Source: Megalopta genalis (taxonomy: Eukaryota > Arthropoda > Insecta > Hymenoptera > Halictidae). Taken from it: a stretch of DNA of 64,000 bases. Within the stretch, counting starts at the first letter, position 1. Every line of letters begins with the position of its first letter. Where the stretch lies: contig NW_027476194.1 in the NCBI RefSeq assembly GCF_051020955.1, positions 372,001 through 436,000 on the forward strand, given 5' to 3'. Of the stretch, positions 13,287 through 25,900 are shown in pieces. The notes beneath the pieces were generated by a model that did not search any database, was not told where the DNA came from, and was given only the letters and a program-made list of their open reading frames with translations. Made by a program: the position numbers and the translations under genes.

Positions 13287-14524
13287 CAAATACTTGTGAT
13301 ATACATGATTTAGCTTCAACTGCATGCGAAACAAACGAGTTAGCTTCAAGTCCAAACGAAACACATGATTTATCTTCCATGCATTGCGTAGTAGAAGGTT
13401 TAACTACAAATCCATGCGATTCAAGTGATTTAGGTTAAAATACTTGCTATATAATGGATTTAGCTTCAACTGGAAGCGAGACAAACGAGTTAGCTTCACA
13501 TTCATGCGAAACACATGATTTAGATTAAAATCAATGCGAAGTAGAAGGCTTATCTTCGAATAAATGCGAAACAAATGATATAGCTTCAAATACTTGTGAT
13601 ATACATGATTTAGTTCCAACAGCATGCGAAACAAACGAGTTAGAATCAAATCCATGCGAAACAAATGATCTAGCTTCAAATCAATGCGAAGAAGAAGGGT
13701 TATCTTCGAATCCATGCGAAACGAATAGTTTAGCTTCAATTACTTGTGATATACATGATTCAGCTTCAACTGCATGCGAAACAAACGAGTTAGCTTCAAA
13801 TCCATGCGATACAATGATTTAGATTAAAATCAATGCGAAGTAGAAGGCTTATGTTCGAATAAATGCGAAACAAATGATATAGCTTCAAATACTTGTGATA
13901 TACATGATTTAGTTCCAACAGCATGCGAAACAAACGAGTTAGCTTCAAATCCATGCGAAACACATGATTTAGCTTCAAATCAATGCGAAATAGAAGGGTT
14001 ATCTACGAATCCGTGCGAAACATATGATATAGCTTCAAATACTTGTGATATACATGATTTAGCTTCAACAGCATGCGAAACAAACGAGTAGGCTTCAAAT
14101 CCATGCGAAACACATGATTTAGCATCTAATCAATGCGAAGTAGAAGGCTGATCTTCGAATCCATGCGAAGCAAATGGTTTAGCTTCAAATACTTGTGATA
14201 CACTTGATTTAGCTTCAACAGCATGCGAAACAAACGAGTTAGCTTCAAATCCATGCGAAACACATGATTTAGCTTCAAATCAATGCGAAGTAGGAGGCAT
14301 ATCTTCGATTCCTTGCGATACAAATGGTTTAGCTTCAAATACTTGTGATATACATGATTTAGCTTCAACAGCATGCGAAACAAACGAGTTAGCTTCAAAT
14401 CCATGCGAAACACATGATTTAGCTTCAAATCAATGCGAAGTAGAAGGGTTATCTTCGAATCCATGCGAAACAAATGGTTTAGCTGCAAATACTTGTGATA
14501 TACATGATTTAGCTTCAACTGCAT
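13287..14524 (+). repeat. Tandem duplication, 1199-bp period, first copy
   Basis: This is followed at once by a second copy at 14486-15723. Both carry the TCCATGCATTGCGTAG B module, the CTATATAATGG D module, the GGAAGCGAGAC E module and one 29-bp A module, which accounts for the period being 40 modules minus one base. The minus-strand open frames at 13404-13739 and 14603-14938 are identical. The match ends at 15723, where one copy has GCATGCGAAAC and the other GCATACGAAAAA. Confidence 0.8.
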
Positions 14525-15723
14525 GCGAAACAAACGAGTTAGCTTCAAGTCCAAACGAAACACATGATTTATCTTCCATGCATTGCGTAGTAGAAGGTTT
14601 AACTACAAATCCATGCGATTCAAGTGATTTAGGTTAAAATACTTGCTATATAATGGATTTAGCTTCAACTGGAAGCGAGACAAACGAGTTAGCTTCACAT
14701 TCATGCGAAACACATGATTTAGATTAAAATCAATGCGAAGTAGAAGGCTTATCTTCGAATAAATGCGAAACAAATGATATAGCTTCAAATACTTGTGATA
14801 TACATGATTTAGTTCCAACAGCATGCGAAACAAACGAGTTAGAATCAAATCCATGCGAAACAAATGATCTAGCTTCAAATCAATGCGAAGAAGAAGGGTT
14901 ATCTTCGAATCCATGCGAAACGAATAGTTTAGCTTCAATTACTTGTGATATACATGATTCAGCTTCAACTGCATGCGAAACAAACGAGTTAGCTTCAAAT
15001 CCATGCGATACAATGATTTAGATTAAAATCAATGCGAAGTAGAAGGCTTATGTTCGAATAAATGCGAAACAAATGATATAGCTTCAAATACTTGTGATAT
15101 ACATGATTTAGTTCCAACAGCATGCGAAACAAACGAGTTAGCTTCAAATCCATGCGAAACACATGATTTAGCTTCAAATCAATGCGAAATAGAAGGGTTA
15201 TCTACGAATCCGTGCGAAACATATGATATAGCTTCAAATACTTGTGATATACATGATTTAGCTTCAACAGCATGCGAAACAAACGAGTAGGCTTCAAATC
15301 CATGCGAAACACATGATTTAGCATCTAATCAATGCGAAGTAGAAGGCTGATCTTCGAATCCATGCGAAGCAAATGGTTTAGCTTCAAATACTTGTGATAC
15401 ACTTGATTTAGCTTCAACAGCATGCGAAACAAACGAGTTAGCTTCAAATCCATGCGAAACACATGATTTAGCTTCAAATCAATGCGAAGTAGGAGGCATA
15501 TCTTCGATTCCTTGCGATACAAATGGTTTAGCTTCAAATACTTGTGATATACATGATTTAGCTTCAACAGCATGCGAAACAAACGAGTTAGCTTCAAATC
15601 CATGCGAAACACATGATTTAGCTTCAAATCAATGCGAAGTAGAAGGGTTATCTTCGAATCCATGCGAAACAAATGGTTTAGCTGCAAATACTTGTGATAT
15701 ACATGATTTAGCTTCAACTGCAT
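14486..15723 (+). repeat. Tandem duplication, 1199-bp period, second copy
   Basis: Second copy of the 13287-14524 block. It abuts the first with about 40 bases of shared sequence at the junction, as expected from unequal exchange inside matching modules. After 15723 the sequence continues with the left edge of the 7205-bp duplication. Confidence 0.8.
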
Positions 15724-15951
15724 ACGAAAAAAAAGAGTTAGCTTCAAATCCATGCGAAACACATGATTTAGATTAAAATCAATGCGAAGTAGAAGGCTTA
15801 TCTTCGAATAAATGCGAAACAAATGATACAGCTTCAAATACTTGTGATATACATGATTTAGTTCCTACAGCATGCGAAACAAACGAGTTAGAATCAAATC
15901 CATGCGAAACAAATGATTTAGCTTCAAATCAATGCGAAGTAGAAGGCTTAT

Positions 15952-18467
15952 CTTCGAATCCATGCGAAACAAATGGATTATCTTCAAATACTTGCGATAT
16001 ACATGATTTAGCTTCAACAGCATGCGAAACAAACGAGTTAGCTTCAAATCCATGCGAAACACATGATTTAGCTTCAAATCAATGCAAAGTAGAAGGGTTA
16101 TCTTCGAATCCATGCGAAACAAATGGTTTAGCTGCAAATATTTGTGATATACGTGATTTAGCTTCAACTGCATGCGAAACAAACGAGTTAACTTCAAATC
16201 CATGCGAAACACATGAGTTAGCTTCAAATCAATGCGAAGTGCAAGGCTTATCTTCGAATCCATGCGAAGCAAATGGTTTAGCTTCAAATACTTGTGATAT
16301 AAATGATTTAGTCTCAACAGCATGCGAAACAAACGAGTTAGATTCAAATTCATGCTCAACACATGATTTAGCTTCAAATCAATGCGAAATAGATGGATTA
16401 TCTTCGAATCCATGAGAAACAAATGGTTTAACTTCAAATACTTGTGATATACATGATTTAGCTTCAACAGCATGCGAAGCAAACGAGTTATCTTCAAATC
16501 CAAGCGAAACACATGATTTATCTTCAAATCAATGCTAAGTAGAAAACTTAGCTTCAAATCCATGGGAATCAAATCGTTTAGCTTCAAATACTTGTGATAT
16601 AAATGATTCAGCTTCAACTGCATGCGAAACAAACGAGTTAGCTTCAAATCCATGCGAAACACATGATTTAGATTAAAATCAATGCGAAGTAGAAGGCTTA
16701 TGTTCGAATAAATGCGAAACAAATGATATAGCTTCAAATACTTGTGATATACATGATTTAGTTCCAACAGCATGCGAAACAAACGAGTTAGCTTCAAATC
16801 CAAGCGAAACACATGATTTAGCCTCAAATCAATGCGAAGTAGAAGGCTTAGCTTCGAATAAATGCGAAGCAAATTGTTTAGCTTCAAATACTTGTGATAT
16901 ACATGATTTAGCTTCAACAGCATGCGAAACAAACGAGTTAGCTTCAAGTCCAAGCGAAAAACATGATTTATCATCAAGTCAACGCGAAGTTGTTGGCTTA
17001 GCTTCAAATCCATGCGCAACGAATGATTTAGCTTCACATACTTGAGAATATAAGTGATATAGCTTCAAATGCAGGTGAAACAAACGAGTTAGCTTCAAAC
17101 CCATGCGAAACACATGATTTAGCATCTAATCAATGCGAAGTAGAAGGCTGATCTTCGAATCCATGCGAAGCAAATTGTTTAGCTTCAAGTACTTGTGATA
17201 CACTTGACTTAGCTTCAACAGCATGCGAAATAAACGAGTTAGCTTCAAGTCCATGCGAAACACATGATTTAGCTACAAATCAATGCGAAGTAGGTGGCTT
17301 ATCTTCGATTCCATGCGATACAAATGGTTTAGCTTCAAATAATTGTGATATACATGATTTAGCTTCAACAGCATGCGAAACAAACGACTTAGCTTCAAAT
17401 CCATGCGAAACACATGATTTAGATTAAAATCGATGCGAAGTAGAAGGCTTATCTTCGAATCCATGCGAAACAAATGGTTCAGCTACAAATACTTGTGATA
17501 TACATGATTTAGCTTCAACTGCATGCGAAACAAACGTGTTAGCTTAAAATCCATGCGGAACACATGATTTAGCTTCAAATCAATCCGAAGTAGAAGGCTG
17601 ATCTTCGAATCCATGCGAAACAAATGGTTTAGCTTCAAATACTTGTGATATACATGATTTAGCTTCAACTGCATGCGAAACAAACGAGTTAGCTTCAAGT
17701 CCAAACGAAACACATGATTTATCTTCCATGCATTGCGTAGTAGAAGGTTTAACTACAAATCCATGCGATTCAAGTGATTTAGGTTAAAATACTTGCTATA
17801 TAATGGATTTAGCTTCAACTGGAAGCGAGACAAACGAGTTAGCTTCACATTCATGCGAAACACATGATTTAGATTCAAATCAATGCGAGGTAAAAGCTTT
17901 GTCTTCAAATCCATGCGAAACAAATGATTTAGTTTCAAATACTTTCGATATAAATGATTTAGATTCAACTGCATGCGAAACAAACGAGTTAACTTCAAAT
18001 CCATGCGAAACACATGATTTAGTTTCAAATCAATGCGAAGTAGAAGACTGACCTTCAAATCCATGTGAAACGAATAGTTTAGCTTCCAAAACTTTTGATA
18101 TACATGATTTAGTTTCAACAGCATGCGAAGCAAACGAGTTATCTTCAAATCCAAGCGAAACACATGATTTAGCTTCAAATCAATGCGAAGTAGAAGGCTT
18201 AGCTTCAAATCCATGGGAATCAAATGGTTTAGCTTCAAATACTTGTGATACACTTGATTTAGCTTCAACTGCATGCGAAACAAACGAGTTAGCTTGAAAT
18301 CCATTTGAAACAAATGACTTAGCATCAAATCAATGCGAAGTAGAAAGCTGACCTTCGAATCCATGCGAAGCAAATGGTTTAGCTTCAAATACTTGTGATA
18401 TAAATGATTTAGTTTCAACAGCATGCGAAACAAACGAGTTAGCTTCGAATCCATGCGAAACAAATGG
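15952..18467 (+). repeat. Nested tandem duplication, 2491-bp period, first copy
   Basis: This repeats at 18443-20958 within the 7205-bp unit. The period is 83 modules plus one, and the extra base is the single 31-bp D module (17031 and 19522). The left edge is set by CTTCGAATC at 15952 and 18443, the right edge by ATGGATTA at 18468 against ATGGTTTA at 20959. The same nested pair is present in the second 7205-bp copy, so the 2491-bp event came first. Confidence 0.88.
16941..17091 (+). repeat. Divergent 151-bp unit with 31-bp D module (recurring landmark)
   Basis: This variant unit is inherited as a block. Module A (16941-16970) reads ASSPSEKHDL and module B (16971-17000) SSSQREVVGL, so the Cys codon has become Ser (AGC) and Arg (CGC). 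Module C (17001-17030) reads ASNPCATNDL. Module D (17031-17061) is 31 bp, contains TTGAGAATATAAGTGATAT and brings two in-frame stops plus a +1 shift. Module E (17062-17091) carries GCAGGTGAAAC instead of GCATGCGAAAC. Copies lie at 5121-5271, 7763-7913, 12592-12742, 19432-19582, 24146-24296 and 26637-26787. In the right half the 31-bp D module recurs near 32887, 33945, 34549, 34696, 35900, 39258, 40309, 41208, 42859, 43909, 44810, 46069, 46668, 47717, 48472, 49209, 50124, 51173, 52374, 53127, 53878, 54777, 57080, 58131, 59184, 60538, 61589, 63086, 63238 and 63839. Confidence 0.85.
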
Positions 18468-20958
18468 ATTATCTTCAAATACTTGCGATATACATGATTT
18501 AGCTTCAACAGCATGCGAAACAAACGAGTTAGCTTCAAATCCATGCGAAACACATGATTTAGCTTCAAATCAATGCAAAGTAGAAGGGTTATCTTCGAAT
18601 CCATGCGAAACAAATGGTTTAGCTGCAAATATTTGTGATATACGTGATTTAGCTTCAACTGCATGCGAAACAAACGAGTTAACTTCAAATCCATGCGAAA
18701 CACATGAGTTAGCTTCAAATCAATGCGAAGTGCAAGGCTTATCTTCGAATCCATGCGAAGCAAATGGTTTAGCTTCAAATACTTGTGATATAAATGATTT
18801 AGTCTCAACAGCATGCGAAACAAACGAGTTAGATTCAAATTCATGCTCAACACATGATTTAGCTTCAAATCAATGCGAAATAGATGGATTATCTTCGAAT
18901 CCATGAGAAACAAATGGTTTAACTTCAAATACTTGTGATATACATGATTTAGCTTCAACAGCATGCGAAGCAAACGAGTTATCTTCAAATCCAAGCGAAA
19001 CACATGATTTATCTTCAAATCAATGCTAAGTAGAAAACTTAGCTTCAAATCCATGGGAATCAAATCGTTTAGCTTCAAATACTTGTGATATAAATGATTC
19101 AGCTTCAACTGCATGCGAAACAAACGAGTTAGCTTCAAATCCATGCGAAACACATGATTTAGATTAAAATCAATGCGAAGTAGAAGGCTTATGTTCGAAT
19201 AAATGCGAAACAAATGATATAGCTTCAAATACTTGTGATATACATGATTTAGTTCCAACAGCATGCGAAACAAACGAGTTAGCTTCAAATCCAAGCGAAA
19301 CACATGATTTAGCCTCAAATCAATGCGAAGTAGAAGGCTTAGCTTCGAATAAATGCGAAGCAAATTGTTTAGCTTCAAATACTTGTGATATACATGATTT
19401 AGCTTCAACAGCATGCGAAACAAACGAGTTAGCTTCAAGTCCAAGCGAAAAACATGATTTATCATCAAGTCAACGCGAAGTTGTTGGCTTAGCTTCAAAT
19501 CCATGCGCAACGAATGATTTAGCTTCACATACTTGAGAATATAAGTGATATAGCTTCAAATGCAGGTGAAACAAACGAGTTAGCTTCAAACCCATGCGAA
19601 ACACATGATTTAGCATCTAATCAATGCGAAGTAGAAGGCTGATCTTCGAATCCATGCGAAGCAAATTGTTTAGCTTCAAGTACTTGTGATACACTTGACT
19701 TAGCTTCAACAGCATGCGAAATAAACGAGTTAGCTTCAAGTCCATGCGAAACACATGATTTAGCTACAAATCAATGCGAAGTAGGTGGCTTATCTTCGAT
19801 TCCATGCGATACAAATGGTTTAGCTTCAAATAATTGTGATATACATGATTTAGCTTCAACAGCATGCGAAACAAACGACTTAGCTTCAAATCCATGCGAA
19901 ACACATGATTTAGATTAAAATCAATGCGAAGTAGAAGGCTTATCTTCGAATCCATGCGAAACAAATGGTTCAGCTACAAATACTTGTGATATACATGATT
20001 TAGCTTCAACTGCATGCGAAACAAACGTGTTAGCTTAAAATCCATGCGGAACACATGATTTAGCTTCAAATCAATCCGAAGTAGAAGGCTGATCTTCGAA
20101 TCCATGCGAAACAAATGGTTTAGCTTCAAATACTTGTGATATACATGATTTAGCTTCAACTGCATGCGAAACAAACGAGTTAGCTTCAAGTCCAAACGAA
20201 ACACATGATTTATCTTCCATGCATTGCGTAGTAGAAGGTTTAACTACAAATCCATGCGATTCAAGTGATTTAGGTTAAAATACTTGCTATATAATGGATT
20301 TAGCTTCAACTGGAAGCGAGACAAACGAGTTAGCTTCACATTCATGCGAAACACATGATTTAGATTCAAATCAATGCGAGGTAAAAGCTTTGTCTTCAAA
20401 TCCATGCGAAACAAATGATTTAGTTTCAAATACTTTCGATATAAATGATTTAGATTCAACTGCATGCGAAACAAACGAGTTAACTTCAAATCCATGCGAT
20501 ACACATGATTTAGTTTCAAATCAATGCGAAGTAGAAGACTGACCTTCAAATCCATGTGAAACGAATAGTTTAGCTTCCAAAACTTTTGATATACATGATT
20601 TAGTTTCAACAGCATGCGAAGCAAACGAGTTATCTTCAAATCCAAGCGAAACACATGATTTAGCTTCAAATCAATGCGAAGTAGAAGGCTTAGCTTCAAA
20701 TCCATGGGAATCAAATGGTTTAGCTTCAAATACTTGTGATACACTTGATTTAGCTTCAACTGCATGCGAAACAAACGAGTTAGCTTGAAATCCATTTGAA
20801 ACAAATGACTTAGCATCAAATCAATGCGAAGTAGAAAGCTGACCTTCGAATCCATGCGAAGCAAATGGTTTAGCTTCAAATACTTGTGATATAAATGATT
20901 TAGTTTCAACAGCATGCGAAACAAACGAGTTAGCTTCGAATCCATGCGAAACAAATGG
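18443..20958 (+). repeat. Nested tandem duplication, 2491-bp period, second copy
   Basis: Second copy of 15952-18467. It starts at a fused E-to-C junction (GTTAGCTTCGAATCC), so the breakpoint lies in the register of the 30-bp module but not of the 150-bp unit. The minus-strand open frame running across this junction (17753-19528, 591 codons) is the longest in the window and exists because the duplication joined two shorter frames. Confidence 0.88.
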
Positions 20959-22955
20959 TTTAACTTCAAATACTTGTGATATACATGATTTAGCTTCAAC
21001 CGCATGCGAAACAAACGAGTTAGCTTCAAATCCATGCGAAACACATGATTTAGATTAAAATCAATGCGAAGTAGAAGGCTTATCTTCGAATAAATGCGAA
21101 ACAAATGATATAGCTTCAAATACTTGTGATATACATGATTTAGTTCCAACAGCATGCGAAACAAACGAGTTAGAATCAAATCCATGCGAAACAAATGATC
21201 TAGCTTCAAATCAATGCGAAGAAGAAGGGTTATCTTCGAATCCATGCGAAACGAATAGTTTAGCTTCAATTACTTGTGATATACATGATTCAGCTTCAAC
21301 TGCATGCGAAACAAACGAGTTAGCTTCAAATCCATGCGAAACACATGATTTAGATTAAAATCAATGCGAAGTAGAAGGCTTATCTTCGAATAAATGCGAA
21401 ACAAATGATATAGCTTCAAATACTTGTGATATACATGATTTAGCTTCAACAGCATGCGAAACAAACGAGTTAGCTTCAAACCCATGCGAAACACATGATT
21501 TAGCATCTAATCAATGAGATGTAGAATGCTGATCTTCGCAATCCATGCGAAGCAAATGGTTTAGCTTCAAATACTTGTGATACACTTGATTTAGCTTCAA
21601 CTGCATGCGAAGCAAACGAGTTATCTTCAAATCCAAGCGAAACACATGATTTATCTTCAAATCAATGCTAAGTAGAAAGCTTAGCTTCAAATCCATGGGA
21701 ATCAAATGGTTTAGCTTCAAATACTTGTGATATACATGATTCAGCTTCAACTGCATGCGAAACAAACGAGTTAGTTTCAAGTCCAAACGAAAAACATGAT
21801 TTAGCATCAAGTCAACGCGAAGTTGATAGGCTTAGCTTCAAATCCATGCGAAACGAATTATGTAGGTTCACATACTTGTGAATATAAGTGATATAGCTTC
21901 AAATGTAGGCGAAACAAACGAGTTAGCTTCAAACCCATGCGAAACACATGATTTAGCTTCTAATCAATGAGAAGTAGAAGGCTGATCTTCGTATCCATGC
22001 GAAACAAATGGATTAGCTTCATATACTTTTGATGTACATGATTTAGCCTCAACAGCATGCGAAATAAACGAGTTAGATTCAAATCAATTCGAAGTATAAG
22101 GGTTATCTTCGAATCCATGCGAAACAAATGGTTTAGCTGCAAATACTTGTGATATACATGATTTAGCTTCAACTGCATGCGAAACAAACGAGTTAACTTC
22201 AAATCCATGCGAAACACATGATTTAGCTTCAAATCAATGCGATGTGGAAGGCTTACCTTCGAATCCATGCGAAACGAATAGTTTAGCTTCAAATACTTGT
22301 GATATACATGATTTAGTTCCAACAACATGCGAAACAAACGAGTTAGCTTCAAATCCATGCGAAACACATGATTTAGATTAAAATCAATGCGAAGTAGAAG
22401 GCTTATCTTCGAAACCATGCGAAACGAATAGTTTAGCTTCAAATACTTGTGATATTCATGATTCAGCTTCAACCGCATGCGAAACAAACGAGTTAGCTTC
22501 AAATCCATGCGAAACACATGATTTAGCTTCAAATCAATGCGAATTAGAAGGGTTATCTTCGAATCCATGCGAAACATATGATATAGCTACAAATACTTGT
22601 GATATACATGATTCAGCTTCAACAGCATGCGAAACAAACGAGTTAGCTTCAAATCCATGCGAAACACATGATTTAGCCTCAAATCAATGCGAAGTGGAAG
22701 GCTTAGCTTCTAACAAATGCGAAACAAATGGTTTAGCTTCAAATACTTGTGATATACATGATTTAGCTTCAACTGCATGCGAAACAAACAAGTTAGCTTC
22801 AAGTCCAAACGAAACACATGATTTCTCTTCCATGCATTGCGTAGTAGAAGGTTTAACTACAAATCCATGCGATTCAAGTGATTTAGGTTAAAATACTTGC
22901 TATATAATGGATTTAGCTTCAACTGGAAGCGAGACAAACGAGTTAGCTTCACTTT

Positions 22956-25900
22956 CATGCGAAACACATGATTTAGATTAAAATCAATGCGAAGTAGAAG
23001 GCTTATCTTCGAATAAATGCGAAACAAATGATACAGCTTCAAATACTTGTGATATACATGATTTAGTTCCTACAGCATGCGAAACAAACGAGTTAGAATC
23101 AAATCCATGCGAAACAAATGATTTAGCTTCAAATCAATGCGAAGTAGAAGGCTTATCTTCGAATCCATGCGAAACAAATGGATTATCTTCAAATACTTGC
23201 GATATACATGATTTAGCTTCAACAGCATGCGAAACAAACGAGTTAGCTTCAAATCCATGCGAAACACATGATTTAGCTTCAAATCAATGCAAAGTAGAAG
23301 GGTTATCTTCGAATCCATGCGAAACAAATGGTTTAGCTGCAAATATTTGTGATATACGTGATTTAGCTTCAACTGCATGCGAAACAAACGAGTTAACTTC
23401 AAATCCATGCGAAACACATGAGTTAGCTTCAAATCAATGCGAAGTGCAAGGCTTATCTTCGAATCCATGCGAAGCAAATGGTTTAGCTTCAAATACTTGT
23501 GATATAAATGATTTAGTCTCAACAGCATGCGAAACAAACGAGTTAGATTCAAATTCATGCTCAACACATGATTTAGCTTCAAATCAATGCGAAATAGATG
23601 GATTATCTTCGAATCCATGAGAAACAAATGGTTTAACTTCAAATACTTGTGATATACATGATTTAGCTTCAACAGCATGCGAAGCAAACGAGTTATCTTC
23701 AAATCCAAGCGAAACACATGATTTATCTTCAAATCAATGCTAAGTAGAAAACTTAGCTTCAAATCCATGGGAATCAAATCGTTTAGCTTCAAATACTTGT
23801 GATATAAATGATTCAGCTTCAACTGCATGCGAAACAAACGAGTTAGCTTCAAATCCATGCGAAACACATGATTTAGATTAAAATCAATGCGAAGTAGAAG
23901 GCTTATGTTCGAATAAATGCGAAACAAATGATATAGCTTCAAATACTTGTGATATACATGATTTAGTTCCAACAGCATGCGAAACAAACGAGTTAGCTTC
24001 AAATCCAAGCGAAACACATGATTTAGCCTCAAATCAATGCGAAGTAGAAGGCTTAGCTTCGAATAAATGCGAAGCAAATTGTTTAGCTTCAAATACTTGT
24101 GATATACATGATTTAGCTTCAACAGCATGCGAAACAAACGAGTTAGCTTCAAGTCCAAGCGAAAAACATGATTTATCATCAAGTCAACGCGAAGTTGTTG
24201 GCTTAGCTTCAAATCCATGCGCAACGAATGATTTAGCTTCACATACTTGAGAATATAAGTGATATAGCTTCAAATGCAGGTGAAACAAACGAGTTAGCTT
24301 CAAACCCATGCGAAACACATGATTTAGCATCTAATCAATGCGAAGTAGAAGGCTGATCTTCGAATCCATGCGAAGCAAATTGTTTAGCTTCAAGTACTTG
24401 TGATACACTTGACTTAGCTTCAACAGCATGCGAAATAAACGAGTTAGCTTCAAGTCCATGCGAAACACATGATTTAGCTACAAATCAATGCGAAGTAGGT
24501 GGCTTATCTTCGATTCCATGCGATACAAATGGTTTAGCTTCAAATAATTGTGATATACATGATTTAGCTTCAACAGCATGCGAAACAAACGACTTAGCTT
24601 CAAATCCATGCGAAACACATGATTTAGATTAAAATCAATGCGAAGTAGAAGGCTTATCTTCGAATCCATGCGAAACAAATGGTTCAGCTACAAATACTTG
24701 TGATATACATGATTTAGCTTCAACTGCATGCGAAACAAACGTGTTAGCTTAAAATCCATGCGGAACACATGATTTAGCTTCAAATCAATCCGAAGTAGAA
24801 GGCTGATCTTCGAATCCATGCGAAACAAATGGTTTAGCTTCAAATACTTGTGATATACATGATTTAGCTTCAACTGCATGCGAAACAAACGAGTTAGCTT
24901 CAAGTCCAAACGAAACACATGATTTATCTTCCATGCATTGCGTAGTAGAAGGTTTAACTACAAATCCATGCGATTCAAGTGATTTAGGTTAAAATACTTG
25001 CTATATAATGGATTTAGCTTCAACTGGAAGCGAGACAAACGAGTTAGCTTCACATTCATGCGAAACACATGATTTAGATTCAAATCAATGCGAGGTAAAA
25101 GCTTTGTCTTCAAATCCATGCGAAACAAATGATTTAGTTTCAAATACTTTCGATATAAATGATTTAGATTCAACTGCATGCGAAACAAACGAGTTAACTT
25201 CAAATCCATGCGAAACACATGATTTAGTTTCAAATCAATGCGAAGTAGAAGACTGACCTTCAAATCCATGTGAAACGAATAGTTTAGCTTCCAAAACTTT
25301 TGATATACATGATTTAGTTTCAACAGCATGCGAAGCAAACGAGTTATCTTCAAATCCAAGCGAAACACATGATTTAGCTTCAAATCAATGCGAAGTAGAA
25401 GGCTTAGCTTCAAATCCATGGGAATCAAATGGTTTAGCTTCAAATACTTGTGATACACTTGATTTAGCTTCAACTGCATGCGAAACAAACGAGTTAGCTT
25501 GAAATCCATTTGAAACAAATGACTTAGCATCAAATCAATGCGAAGTAGAAAGCTGACCTTCGAATCCATGCGAAGCAAATGGTTTAGCTTCAAATACTTG
25601 TGATATAAATGATTTAGTTTCAACAGCATGCGAAACAAACGAGTTAGCTTCGAATCCATGCGAAACAAATGGATTATCTTCAAATACTTGCGATATACAT
25701 GATTTAGCTTCAACAGCATGCGAAACAAACGAGTTAGCTTCAAATCCATGCGAAACACATGATTTAGCTTCAAATCAATGCAAAGTAGAAGGGTTATCTT
25801 CGAATCCATGCGAAACAAATGGTTTAGCTGCAAATATTTGTGATATACGTGATTTAGCTTCAACTGCATGCGAAACAAACGAGTTAACTTCAAATCCATG

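Larger units (their letters stand above)
15751..22977 (+). repeat. Large tandem duplication, 7205-bp period, first copy
   Basis: This copy and 22956-30182 are almost identical. I noticed only two base differences: 17431 G against A, and T against A in the CGATACACATG context near 20500. The period is 240 modules plus 5, matching three 31-bp D modules, the CTTCGCAATCC insertion near 21538 and the GATAGGC insertion near 21828. The left edge is fixed by 15751 against 22956 and the right edge by 22977 against 30182. It contains a nested 2491-bp tandem duplication. Confidence 0.9.

Noticed and set aside
17031..17061. AT-rich GAATATAAGTGATAT stretch as a promoter TATA box or replication origin
   Set aside because: It is just a diverged D module present about 37 times, with no neighbouring initiation signals or genes.
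17753..19528. Minus-strand 591-codon frame as a giant leucine-rich-repeat-like protein gene (also 24958-26733, 41289-42851, 1647-3194)
   Set aside because: The Leu spacing comes from the 10-codon period (LNHVFRMDLK) and does not fit the LRR consensus. The frame is created by a duplication junction, ends at length-variant modules, has no unique ends, and competes with open frames on the other strand.
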